Positions 1 to 6,918 of a stretch of 35,641 nt of DNA are shown piece after piece. The stretch comes from S012-113 sp965368405 (GTDB taxonomy: Bacteria; Bacteroidota; Bacteroidia; Cytophagales; Cyclobacteriaceae). Under the pieces are notes generated by a model. That model was not told the DNA's origin. It saw nothing but the letters and a program-made list of their open reading frames with translations, and did no database searches. The DNA lies in the NCBI GenBank assembly GCA_965368405.1, contig CBDUMS010000029.1, positions 1 to 35,641 on the forward strand, written 5' to 3'. The first letter of the stretch is position 1. Every line of letters begins with the position of its first letter. The position numbers and the translations under genes are program-made.

Positions 1-990
1 CTCTAAACAAGCCCAATCTTTCCGATAACAAGGAGCACTGCCAAAGACGGAACAGGGTCGGCAGGGAAGGTCTTCATGAGTAATTTCTACAATATTTTCC
101 TCATTATTATTAAGTGGACCAAAACCCGCATACTTATGAGTTCCACCCCAAATCGATACAACTTTTGTATTACACAAGGCGGCTAGATGCATATTAAAGG
201 AATCCATTGCAATAACTACATCTAGCTGATACATTAAGGCAATTTCCTCTTCGAGTGAAAACATCCCGGCCATATTCCAGCATTTCTTATGAGGAGCTGC
301 TAGTTCTTTGAGTTCTTGTGCCTCATCCGGGCCTCCTAATAAAAATATCTGCTTACGATCATCAGCTAACAGTTGGTCGATTAAGGATTTGGTTTTGGCA
401 TAAGGCCAAGTCTTCTGCTTATGTTTAGAGAATGGCGCTACACCAATACTCACGCTTTCCGACTTTATCCCATTTGCAATTAAGAAGTCTTCAATTCTTT
501 TAACCGCTGCTACTTTTGGTTCAATTACAGCCCCTTCCTTAATCTTTGCATTTAGACCAAAATCCCTAAACACATCTAAATAGCGCTCTGTTGTATGCTT
601 TAGCTGCCTAAAAGTTTTTTTGGTCTTATTTACCAACTCAGCCTTTTCTTCCCGACCCTTATCTATACTAAAAACTTTTACTCCTGAGAGTTTAAAAAAG
701 CTTCCCAGGACCCAGGTACGCATAACAGAATGGAGATCGATTACACCATTCCATTTATTCAGTTTTCTAAGCTGATTAAAAAGCCTTCTCAACCCAAAAA
801 TACCAGAGTAATCCCTAAGGTCAACACCATAAAAGGTTAGGCGCGGGATGTCATTAAATAAGGCTTCGAAGTTCTTGTTGGTAACAATCGTTAATTTAAG
901 CTCTGGATTTTCGTTTAGAACACCTCGCAATGCGGGTATAGTTAAAGCCACGTCGCCCATGGCCGAAAAACGAAAAACCAAGAGGTGCAT
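1..990 (-). CDS. Glycosyltransferase family 9 (heptosyltransferase-like), 3' end clipped
   Basis: I translated the reverse strand from the ATG at 988-990 and found no stop to the window edge (330 codons), so the C-terminus lies outside. The protein begins MHLLVFRFSAMGDVALTIPA, the N-terminal fold expected of ADP-heptose:LPS heptosyltransferases, which transfer a sugar to lipid A core or a related surface glycan at the inner membrane. Near the clipped end a Cys-rich stretch (PCRPC, then further Cys residues) resembles the conserved C-terminal Cys motif of many GT9 proteins. The segment around residues 190-220 (VSIGVAPFSKHKQKTWP, then FLLGG) matches the sugar-nucleotide half of the family. It starts 4 bases after the DUF4254 gene, so co-transcription is likely. 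Family membership is fairly sure; the sugar donor and acceptor are unknown. Confidence 0.85.
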   Translation of the reverse strand, partial: MHLLVFRFSAMGDVALTIPALRGVLNENPELKLTIVTNKNFEALFNDIPRLTFYGVDLRDYSGIFGLRRLFNQLRKLNKWNGVIDLHSVMRTWVLGSFFKLSGVKVFSIDKGREEKAELVNKTKKTFRQLKHTTERYLDVFRDFGLNAKIKEGAVIEPKVAAVKRIEDFLIANGIKSESVSIGVAPFSKHKQKTWPYAKTKSLIDQLLADDRKQIFLLGGPDEAQELKELAAPHKKCWNMAGMFSLEEEIALMYQLDVVIAMDSFNMHLAALCNTKVVSIWGGTHKYAGFGPLNNNEENIVEITHEDLPCRPCSVFGSAPCYRKDWACLE

Positions 991-994
991 CTTA

Positions 995-1600
995 TTACTT
1001 CTTAGCGTAAAGTGCTGGGTTTGTAGAAGGATCGTTATACAGTTTCATCTGACGATAAACCTTCATACGCCTCTTTCCATCGCCAATATCAGCAAGCAAT
1101 TCATCGAAGCTGGTCGATAAATCGGTTTGTTGTTCTTCCAGAACAGCTAGCTTAGCATTTGCGCTTGCCTTATGTTGCTCATCGACATTCGTTCGCGATG
1201 CTTGCTCCTTCATATGATAAATCTTCAGAGCTAAAATCGATAACCTGTCGATAATCCATGCTGGGCTTTCACTATTTACAGTTGCATCAGAACTTGGCGT
1301 TACGTTTTTAAAAACCTCTATAAACCAGTCGTCTATCTTCTCAACCATATCGGTTCTGCGCTGGTTAGAGGCATCAATTAGCCTTTTAAGCTCCATACCT
1401 TCGGCCGGGTTTATGTCGGGAACACGAATAAGGTCCTCATAATGCCATTGTACTGTATCTATCCAGCATTTATCAAATAATAAGAAATCCATCGTATCTT
1501 GAGAAAACGGATTTTCTTTTGATTGATTTACATTATCAATTATATGATATTTTTCAATGCAAGCACTAAAAATATCGTTGGCGTTCGCTGCAGTTATCAT
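995..1600 (-). CDS. DUF4254 domain protein
   Basis: This 201-residue soluble protein has no signal peptide or membrane segment. I recognise it as the DUF4254 family from overall sequence character: an N-terminal NPFSQDTMDFLLFDKCWIDT stretch, then WHYEDLIR and NQRRTDMVEKID, and a charged helical second half. The biochemical function is not established. The family is often found next to family 9 glycosyltransferases in Bacteroidota, as here, which suggests a role in the same surface-glycan step; that link is inference from context. The start codon overlaps the stop of the upstream aminotransferase by one base (TAATG), a sign of translational coupling. The C-terminus is basic (YRQMKLYNDPSTNP...AKK). 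Confidence 0.8.
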   Translation of the reverse strand: MITAANANDIFSACIEKYHIIDNVNQSKENPFSQDTMDFLLFDKCWIDTVQWHYEDLIRVPDINPAEGMELKRLIDASNQRRTDMVEKIDDWFIEVFKNVTPSSDATVNSESPAWIIDRLSILALKIYHMKEQASRTNVDEQHKASANAKLAVLEEQQTDLSTSFDELLADIGDGKRRMKVYRQMKLYNDPSTNPALYAKK

Positions 1601-2796
1601 TATTGAAGTTTGGCTAAAGCTGTTTTCATTCGATTAAATGCCTCATTGAGGTCTTCGCGTGATGCTGCATATGAAAGTCTAACACAATCGGGAACACCAA
1701 ATGCTTCACCTGTAACGAGGGAAACATGTGCTTCTTCTAGCAAATAGAGACAGAAATCGCTGGCATTCTTTATTGAATATTCACCATATGATTTTCCGAA
1801 ATAGTCAGAAACCTGCGGCAAAAAATAAAACGCACCACTTGGCATCACTGTTTTAATTCCCGGAATCTCATTGAGCAGGTCGTAAACAATTTGTCTACGC
1901 TCTTTATATTCGGCAGCCATTTCACGTGTAGGCCCTAAGTCTGTGGTTATGGCAGCCAAAGCCGCACGCTGTGAGACACCGCTAGCCGCCGACGTAAACT
2001 GACCTTGAATTTTAGTACACGCCTTGGCGATTGGTAGTGGGGCACATATATAACCTATTCTCCAACCGGTCATCGCAAAAGCCTTGGCTACCCCATTTAC
2101 CGTAATAACTCGGTCGGCGACCGCCGGATACGACCCAATGCTTACATGCTTACCTGTAAAGTTTATGTGTTCGTAGATTTCGTCCGATACAACATATACG
2201 TTCTCATAACGGCTAATAACCTCTACAATTGCATCCATTTCTTCCCTGGTAAAAACTTCGCCAGAAGGGTTACAAGGAGAAGAGTAGATCATCATTTTTG
2301 TCTTATCGGTAATCGCTGCTTCTATTTGAGCTGCAGTTGCCTTAAATTTATTCTCCATTGTACCCTGCACATAAACAGGTGTTCCTTCGGCAACTTTAAC
2401 CACATCGGCATAACTTACCCAGTACGGGCTTAATACGATAACCTCATCCCCAGGATCGAGCATCGACATCATAATATTTGCAATAGATTGCTTTGCACCC
2501 GTGGATACTACGATATTCGCGGCAGTGCATTCGATGCCATTTTCTTCTTTAAATTTTTTAGCAATCGCCTCTCGAAAATCCATATAGCCAGGAACCGGCG
2601 GGTAGGCAAAATACTTCTCACTATCAATAGCTGCTTTTGCTGCCTCCTGAATGTGTTTTGGGGTTTTGAAATCTGGTTCGCCAAGGCTCAGACTAATAAC
2701 ATCTATACCTCGAGCTTTAAAGTCGCGAGCTTTCTGGGCCATTGCTAAAGTAGCCGACTCCGACATGTTAATTACGCGTTGTGATAAAGGATTCAT
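1600..2796 (-). CDS. PLP-dependent aspartate-type aminotransferase (class I/II)
   Basis: A 398-residue fold-type I aminotransferase, full length for the aspartate aminotransferase group related to the Thermus enzyme. The Schiff-base lysine is K238 in GVAKAFAMTGWR. N176 in SPCNPSG, D205 in SDEIYEH and R246 are the usual cofactor contacts, and the C-terminal half carries the substrate-binding arginine region (VRLSYAAS). It likely exchanges the amino group between aspartate or a similar amino acid and 2-oxoglutarate in the cytoplasm. Prephenate or a related acceptor is possible in this subgroup, so exact substrates are open. It has its own predicted promoter just upstream and is followed with a one-base overlap by the DUF4254 gene. 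The start MNPLSQRVINMSESATLAM is typical of the family. Confidence 0.88.
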   Translation of the reverse strand: MNPLSQRVINMSESATLAMAQKARDFKARGIDVISLSLGEPDFKTPKHIQEAAKAAIDSEKYFAYPPVPGYMDFREAIAKKFKEENGIECTAANIVVSTGAKQSIANIMMSMLDPGDEVIVLSPYWVSYADVVKVAEGTPVYVQGTMENKFKATAAQIEAAITDKTKMMIYSSPCNPSGEVFTREEMDAIVEVISRYENVYVVSDEIYEHINFTGKHVSIGSYPAVADRVITVNGVAKAFAMTGWRIGYICAPLPIAKACTKIQGQFTSAASGVSQRAALAAITTDLGPTREMAAEYKERRQIVYDLLNEIPGIKTVMPSGAFYFLPQVSDYFGKSYGEYSIKNASDFCLYLLEEAHVSLVTGEAFGVPDCVRLSYAASREDLNEAFNRMKTALAKLQ

Positions 2797-2815
2797 GACG
2801 TTAGTTTTAGGTATA

Positions 2816-2846
2816 CAAAAATAACGCCTACAACGGTAGTACCCAA
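2816..2846 (-). promoter_or_regulatory. Predicted Bacteroidota promoter of the aminotransferase gene
   Basis: On the minus strand TATTTTTG (2816-2823) matches the Bacteroidota -7 consensus TAnnTTTG. A TTG (2844-2846) lies 20 bases upstream, near the expected -33 spacing. The predicted start site is about 13 bases before the ATG. A perfect 12-base palindrome AGCTTATAAGCT (2846-2857) overlaps the -33 side and the end of recR. It may be an operator or chance. Confidence 0.5.
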
Positions 2847-2848
2847 GC

Positions 2849-3451
2849 TTATAAGCTGGTCCTATTCATGATACTTCTACCCAAGGTTATCTCGTCGGTA
2901 TATTCAAGTTCGCTGCCAATGGGAACCCCTCTTGCTATACTCGATATTTTCAAATCGCTGGCCTGAAGTTTCTTAGTAAGATAAAATGATGTTGTATCTC
3001 CTTCCATAGTAGAAGGCAGGGCAATGATAATTTCTTTAATGGCAGGATTGGCATCAATCCGACCAAGTAAAGCCTCTATATTCAGATCGTCTGGCCCAAC
3101 CCCATCAATAGGCGAAATAATGCCTCCTAGAACATGGTATTTACCAAAATATTGCTCGGTATTCTCCAGCGCAATAACATCTCTAATGTCTTCAACAACG
3201 CAAATAGTACTCTCGTCGCGCTTTGCGCTACTGCATATATCGCAATGGGTAGCATCTGAAATATTATAACACTCAGAACAATATTTAATATTATTTCTGA
3301 GGTTCTGTAGAGATTCAGAGAGAAGCAGAGTCTCCGTGGCATCTTGTCTCAAAAGATAAAGTACTACACGCAGTGCAGACTTTTTTCCAATCCCTGGTAA
3401 TTTGGCAACCTCTGCGATCGCCTGTTCAATGAGTTTTGAGGAGTAAGCCAT
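2849..3451 (-). CDS. recR: Recombination mediator protein RecR
   Basis: At 200 residues this is the usual RecR length. The order of parts is right: an N-terminal helix-hairpin-helix (LPGIGKKSALRVVLYLL, about 18-34), a C4 zinc finger (C58, C61, C70, C73), then the Toprim domain (ICVVEDIRDVIALE followed by GGIISPIDGVGPDDL) and a C-terminal segment containing ARGVPIGSELEYTDEITLGR. With RecO and RecF it loads RecA onto SSB-coated single-stranded DNA at gaps and stalled forks. It starts 8 bases after the stop of clpS on the same strand, so the two are probably co-transcribed. No dnaX or YbaB-type gene, frequent recR partners in Proteobacteria, is next to it. Confidence 0.96.
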   Translation of the reverse strand: MAYSSKLIEQAIAEVAKLPGIGKKSALRVVLYLLRQDATETLLLSESLQNLRNNIKYCSECYNISDATHCDICSSAKRDESTICVVEDIRDVIALENTEQYFGKYHVLGGIISPIDGVGPDDLNIEALLGRIDANPAIKEIIIALPSTMEGDTTSFYLTKKLQASDLKISSIARGVPIGSELEYTDEITLGRSIMNRTSL

Positions 3452-3459
3452 TAAAGCGG

Positions 3460-3741
3460 TTAAATAATCTTGGCGTCAATACCTGCTTCACAGATAGCAT
3501 TCTTCATCGGAACCAGAATTTCAAAAACTCCTGATTTTACGGCACATTTACCTTTATAATGGACGAGCCAGGTGCATTGTTCGGCTTGTTCTTCTGAGTG
3601 CTTACAAACACGAATTAAGGTGTCAATAACATGCTCAAATGTATTCACATCGTCGTTAAAAACCACAATGCTTTTTTCGTCTAGCGTAATTTCCTCAGTA
3701 TCATAAAATGGCCGTTCAAGTTCCTGCGGATTATAGCTCAT
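3460..3741 (-). CDS. clpS: ClpS adaptor of the ClpAP/ClpCP protease
   Basis: This 93-residue protein matches the ClpS core. N29-D30-D31 in VVFNDDVNTFEHVI and H61 in VHYKGKC have the same spacing as the N-degron pocket residues of Escherichia coli ClpS (N34, D35, D36, H66). The flexible N-terminal extension (about 20 residues, acidic) is the part that modulates the Clp ATPase in studied homologues. It therefore probably delivers substrates with bulky hydrophobic N-terminal residues to a Clp AAA+ unfoldase in the cytoplasm. No clpA or clpC is adjacent. It appears to be the first gene of a minus-strand unit with recR and is divergent from the symporter gene. Confidence 0.93.
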   Translation of the reverse strand: MSYNPQELERPFYDTEEITLDEKSIVVFNDDVNTFEHVIDTLIRVCKHSEEQAEQCTWLVHYKGKCAVKSGVFEILVPMKNAICEAGIDAKII

Positions 3742-3778
3742 GTAATTATTAATTAAGCGATTGTTATACTTATAAGTG

Positions 3779-3786
3779 CAAATTTA
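3779..3786 (-). promoter_or_regulatory. Predicted -7 promoter box upstream of clpS
   Basis: TAAATTTG on the minus strand is an exact TAnnTTTG match about 38 bases before the clpS ATG. No clear TTG lies at the -33 spacing, so this is a one-box prediction. It sits in the 82-base divergent gap shared with the symporter gene. Confidence 0.45.
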
Positions 3787-3823
3787 TCGAAAATTGTAAA
3801 AACAGACCCATTCTTCAGCGCTT

Positions 3824-5260
3824 ATGAATCCTTTTTTAGTTGCCTCGATAATCGGCGGATACTTTCTTTTACTTATACTGATTAGCTGGTTAACTGCAGG
3901 GAAAGCCGATGCTAAAACCTTTTTTACAGCAAATAGACAATCGCCTTGGTATCTGGTAGCCTTTGGTATGCTTGGTGCTTCGCTATCGGGTGTTACTTTT
4001 ATTTCTGTTCCCGGATGGGTCGCCGCCACAGAGTTCACCTACATGCAAATGGTCTTCGGGTTCCTTCTGGGCTACACCGTAATTGCTGGAGTCTTAATGC
4101 CCCTCTACTACAGGCTTAACTTAATTTCAATATATCAATACCTTGAACAACGCTACGGTTTGCGATCTTATAAAACCGGTGCTTTTTTCTTTCTCTTATC
4201 GCGTACAATTGGGGCCTCATTTCGTCTGTTTTTAGTAGCCAGCGTGCTACAAATAGCTTTTTTCGATTACTATGGTATCCCTTTCAGTGTGTCTGTTATG
4301 GTAACAATTGTGTTAATCTGGATTTATACTTTCAGAGGCGGTATCAAAACTATTGTCTGGACCGACACATTACAGACCTTCTTTATGCTCATTGCAGTTG
4401 GGGTAAGTATTGTAATTATTACGCAAGATTTAAATCTATCCTTTGGAGGAATTCAGGATGCTATTGTTGAGGGTGGATATGGCAAATGGTTAGATTTTGA
4501 TTGGAGCAGTAAGCAAAACTTTTTCAAACAGTTTTTCTCAGGGGCGTTCATGGCAATCGTGATGACCGGTCTCGACCAGGATATGATGCAGAAGAATTTA
4601 ACATGTAGGAATCTAAAAGAAGCTCAAAAAAATATGTTTTGGTTCAGCATTACACTTGTTTTTGTAAATCTCATGTTTCTGACTTTGGGCGCATTATTAT
4701 TCCTCTATGCTAATCAGCAAGGAATACAAATTCCAGAACGTTCAGATGACCTATTTCCGTTATTAGCTCTGAACCACCTTGGTACTGTTGCCGGAATCAC
4801 CTTTTTACTGGGAATAACTGCGGCCGCCTATTCCAGCGCCGATTCTGCCTTGACTGCTCTAACCACCTCTTTTTGTGTTGACTTCCTGGGTTTTAAAGAG
4901 GACACCAATAATAAGCCCCTTCGTACCAAAGTCCACATTGGCTTTTCGGTGCTGCTATTTTTTGTGATTTTAATTTTTCGAATCATCAACGATGAAAGCG
5001 TAATCAGCGCCTTATATACAGTTGCTGGTTATACCTATGGGCCATTATTGGGTCTTTATGCCTTTGGCTTATTTACCAAATGTCAGGTTAAAGATAAATG
5101 GGTTCCTTACATTGCATTGGGCTCACCGATATTATCCTATTTGCTAAGTGCCTACTCCGATACTCTTTTGGCAGGCTATCAATTTGGTTTCGAAATTTTA
5201 ATGGTGAATGGAGGAATAACTTTCTTAGGCTTGCTTCTAATTCGTAAGAAAAGCAGTTAA
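3824..5260 (+). CDS. Sodium:solute symporter (SSS family), substrate unknown
   Basis: A 478-residue, strongly hydrophobic inner-membrane protein with roughly 13 predicted helices by eye, the normal SSS (LeuT-fold) topology. Helix 1 begins at about residue 5 (PFLVASIIGGYFLLLILISW), followed by the FFTANRQSPWYLVAFGM loop typical of the family. The sodium-site helix is visible as GITAAAYSSADSALTALTTS. The substrate cannot be read from sequence: proline, sugar, sialic acid and iodide transporters all share this layout. It is a single plus-strand gene, divergent from clpS and convergent with the alkyltransferase-like gene (10-base gap), so the neighbours do not hint at the substrate. Confidence 0.88.
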   Translation: MNPFLVASIIGGYFLLLILISWLTAGKADAKTFFTANRQSPWYLVAFGMLGASLSGVTFISVPGWVAATEFTYMQMVFGFLLGYTVIAGVLMPLYYRLNLISIYQYLEQRYGLRSYKTGAFFFLLSRTIGASFRLFLVASVLQIAFFDYYGIPFSVSVMVTIVLIWIYTFRGGIKTIVWTDTLQTFFMLIAVGVSIVIITQDLNLSFGGIQDAIVEGGYGKWLDFDWSSKQNFFKQFFSGAFMAIVMTGLDQDMMQKNLTCRNLKEAQKNMFWFSITLVFVNLMFLTLGALLFLYANQQGIQIPERSDDLFPLLALNHLGTVAGITFLLGITAAAYSSADSALTALTTSFCVDFLGFKEDTNNKPLRTKVHIGFSVLLFFVILIFRIINDESVISALYTVAGYTYGPLLGLYAFGLFTKCQVKDKWVPYIALGSPILSYLLSAYSDTLLAGYQFGFEILMVNGGITFLGLLLIRKKSS

Positions 5261-5270
5261 CTATTTGATT

Positions 5271-5603
5271 TTATTCTAATTCGAGGTTGGGGTCCCAAAA
5301 AACTTGGTTATAATTCTGAATTTGATCATCGACAACTGTGATTCCCTCCTTCTCGAGCAGCTCTTGCATTATAGTTGGTGTTCTAAAATGGCTTTTACCT
5401 GAAAGAAAACCTATCCTGTTTACCACACGATGAGCAGGAACATCGGTAAGGGTGTGCGCCGCATTCATAGCCCATCCTACCATCCTGGCACTGCCTTTGG
5501 CACCCAGGTAGTTTGCGATAGCACCGTAACTGGTAACCCTTCCGGTTGGTACTAATTTCACAACTTCATAAACATCCGAGAAGAAATTCTGCTGCTTACC
5601 CAT
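5271..5603 (-). CDS. Alkyltransferase-like protein (ATL, MGMT-family without active cysteine)
   Basis: This 110-residue protein is only the C-terminal DNA-binding domain of O6-alkylguanine-DNA alkyltransferase. The helix-turn-helix side is present: Y26 in TSYGAIANYLG and the presumed arginine finger R40 in GSARMVGWAMN. The acceptor motif PCHRV reads PAHRV (A57), so the protein cannot take up an alkyl group. Known ATL proteins with Trp or Ala at this site bind O6-alkylguanine, flip the base and recruit nucleotide excision repair; that role is inferred here. It stands alone on the minus strand, between the convergent symporter gene and a divergent exported-protein gene. Confidence 0.9.
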   Translation of the reverse strand: MGKQQNFFSDVYEVVKLVPTGRVTSYGAIANYLGAKGSARMVGWAMNAAHTLTDVPAHRVVNRIGFLSGKSHFRTPTIMQELLEKEGITVVDDQIQNYNQVFWDPNLELE

Positions 5604-5698
5604 AGGCCTAATTTAAACGATTTTTGTTGATGATATCACACCAATTTGATTTATTAGAGTAATTTAGGATTGATTAACTAAAATTAGATATCCTGATT

Positions 5699-6409
5699 AT
5701 GAAAAATACCGCCCTGTTTCTTCTCTTTGTATTAATTAGCACAAGCCAGCTGATTGCGCAAGCTTTTATTAGTGCGGTGAGTGAATTTCAGCCATCAAAT
5801 GATTGCATTATGGAGTTAATTGATGGAACAATTGTAGAAGGCAAGGTAGCCTCAGCTACTTTGATCAATGAAAATATTTCCTCCATGACACTGAAAGATG
5901 CCAACGGTATTAAGCATAAACATAAAGCCGCTGAAATTAAGCGTTTTCAGGTAAAAATGGGATTCCTTGCTAAAATGGATGCAGCAGCAGAAGGTTCAAG
6001 CTCGATCTCAGAGATGACAAAAACAGATTTCAATGAGATAGTCAATAGAGAATATATTATCTATCAGCAAGCACTATTACCCAAGAAAAAAGATAAATAT
6101 CGGCTTCTCCAGCTGGTAAACCCAGGCTTCGATTCTAAGATTCAAGTTTTTGATAACCCAAAGGGCAAGGAGACTGGCGGCCTCGGGGTTGGCGGTGTTC
6201 AAATAACAGGTGGCAAAGAAAAGTCCTATTTGGTGGTGGTCGATAATAAAAAATCGATTGAAGTTGAAAAAGGAAGTTACAAGAAAGATTTTGTTGAAGT
6301 TTTTTCAGGGTGCGATAAGTTTATCCAAACCATCGATGACAAAAAACCAAAGTTTTGGGATATGGCTGCACATGTTTTCGCTTATGATCAATTATGTGGA
6401 AATGAATAA
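5699..6409 (+). CDS. Exported protein of unknown function
   Basis: I do not recognise this 236-residue protein. Residues 1-21 form a signal peptide (MKNTALFLLFVLISTSQLIAQA, likely cleaved near the AQA), so it is exported. The N-terminal third has short beta-rich segments (MELIDGTIVEGKVASATL), and a Gly-rich loop (GGLGVGGVQITGG) comes at about residues 160-172. The C-terminal part includes SYLVVVDNKKSIEVEKGSYK and ends with Cys-containing segments. There is no lipobox and no membrane helix apart from the signal. The next gene starts inside its last codons (8-base overlap), suggesting the two are made together. No TAnnTTTG box was seen in the 95 bases upstream. Confidence 0.7.
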   Translation: MKNTALFLLFVLISTSQLIAQAFISAVSEFQPSNDCIMELIDGTIVEGKVASATLINENISSMTLKDANGIKHKHKAAEIKRFQVKMGFLAKMDAAAEGSSSISEMTKTDFNEIVNREYIIYQQALLPKKKDKYRLLQLVNPGFDSKIQVFDNPKGKETGGLGVGGVQITGGKEKSYLVVVDNKKSIEVEKGSYKKDFVEVFSGCDKFIQTIDDKKPKFWDMAAHVFAYDQLCGNE

Positions 6410-6914
6410 AATAACACGAATAGTCTCCTTTTTTTTGATAGTCTTAATTGGAGTTAGCTGCATGGGAACAGGTGATCACGCACAATCTTCTTACAAAAGC
6501 GAGTTAAAGGAGTTAATACCAATAAAGGGTCACGATCCTGTAGAGGAAGGCGTATTTACCGACCCATATTTAAAGCATCGATTAATAAAACTCTTAGGCC
6601 AAGGAAAGTACGATACATTGGTAATGGTTATGTACGATTGCAGTCCGATTGGGTTTAATAATGATTTGCTTTATTGGGTAGGTTATGGCAAGGAAAATCC
6701 TGATACAGACGGAGGTGCTATTATCATCGATTTGGTCAATGATGAAATCTACGTGGGTTATGAAATTGGTGATAAGGTTAGAATATACTCTGAGGGAGAA
6801 AATGTTGACCGTCGGCCGAACAAATTAAAGCTCTGGCTCAAAAGACGTGATACAATAATCACCCCGATTGAACCAGAGCCGAATGTCAATAGAGACTCAA
6901 CGAGTACAGAATAA
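6402..6914 (+). CDS. Putative lipoprotein of unknown function
   Basis: The frame is open further upstream, but the ATG at 6402 is chosen because it gives a clear lipoprotein signal: MNKITRIVSFFLIVLIGVSC, with C20 as the lipid-bearing residue. The mature part (about 150 residues) is acidic and unrecognised. It contains DTLVMVMYDCSPIGF and then DGGAIIIDLVNDEIYVGYEI, which look like beta strands. A proline- and glutamate-rich end (ITPIEPEPNVNRDSTSTE) could be a linker or disordered tail. The start overlaps the previous exported-protein gene by 8 bases. It is convergent with gcvP, with only 4 bases between the stops. Confidence 0.68.
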   Translation: MNKITRIVSFFLIVLIGVSCMGTGDHAQSSYKSELKELIPIKGHDPVEEGVFTDPYLKHRLIKLLGQGKYDTLVMVMYDCSPIGFNNDLLYWVGYGKENPDTDGGAIIIDLVNDEIYVGYEIGDKVRIYSEGENVDRRPNKLKLWLKRRDTIITPIEPEPNVNRDSTSTE

Positions 6915-6918
6915 CTTT

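Noticed and set aside
848..1120. 90-codon plus-strand open frame
   Set aside because: It lies antisense to the GT9 start and the DUF4254 gene, both of which are supported by family motifs.
5604..5698. TAATTTAG as a promoter for the exported-protein gene
   Set aside because: One mismatch at a conserved position and no -33 element at the right spacing.
6210..6401. Longer reading frame upstream of the lipoprotein start
   Set aside because: It lies inside the preceding exported-protein gene in another frame. The ATG at 6402 gives a clean lipoprotein signal.
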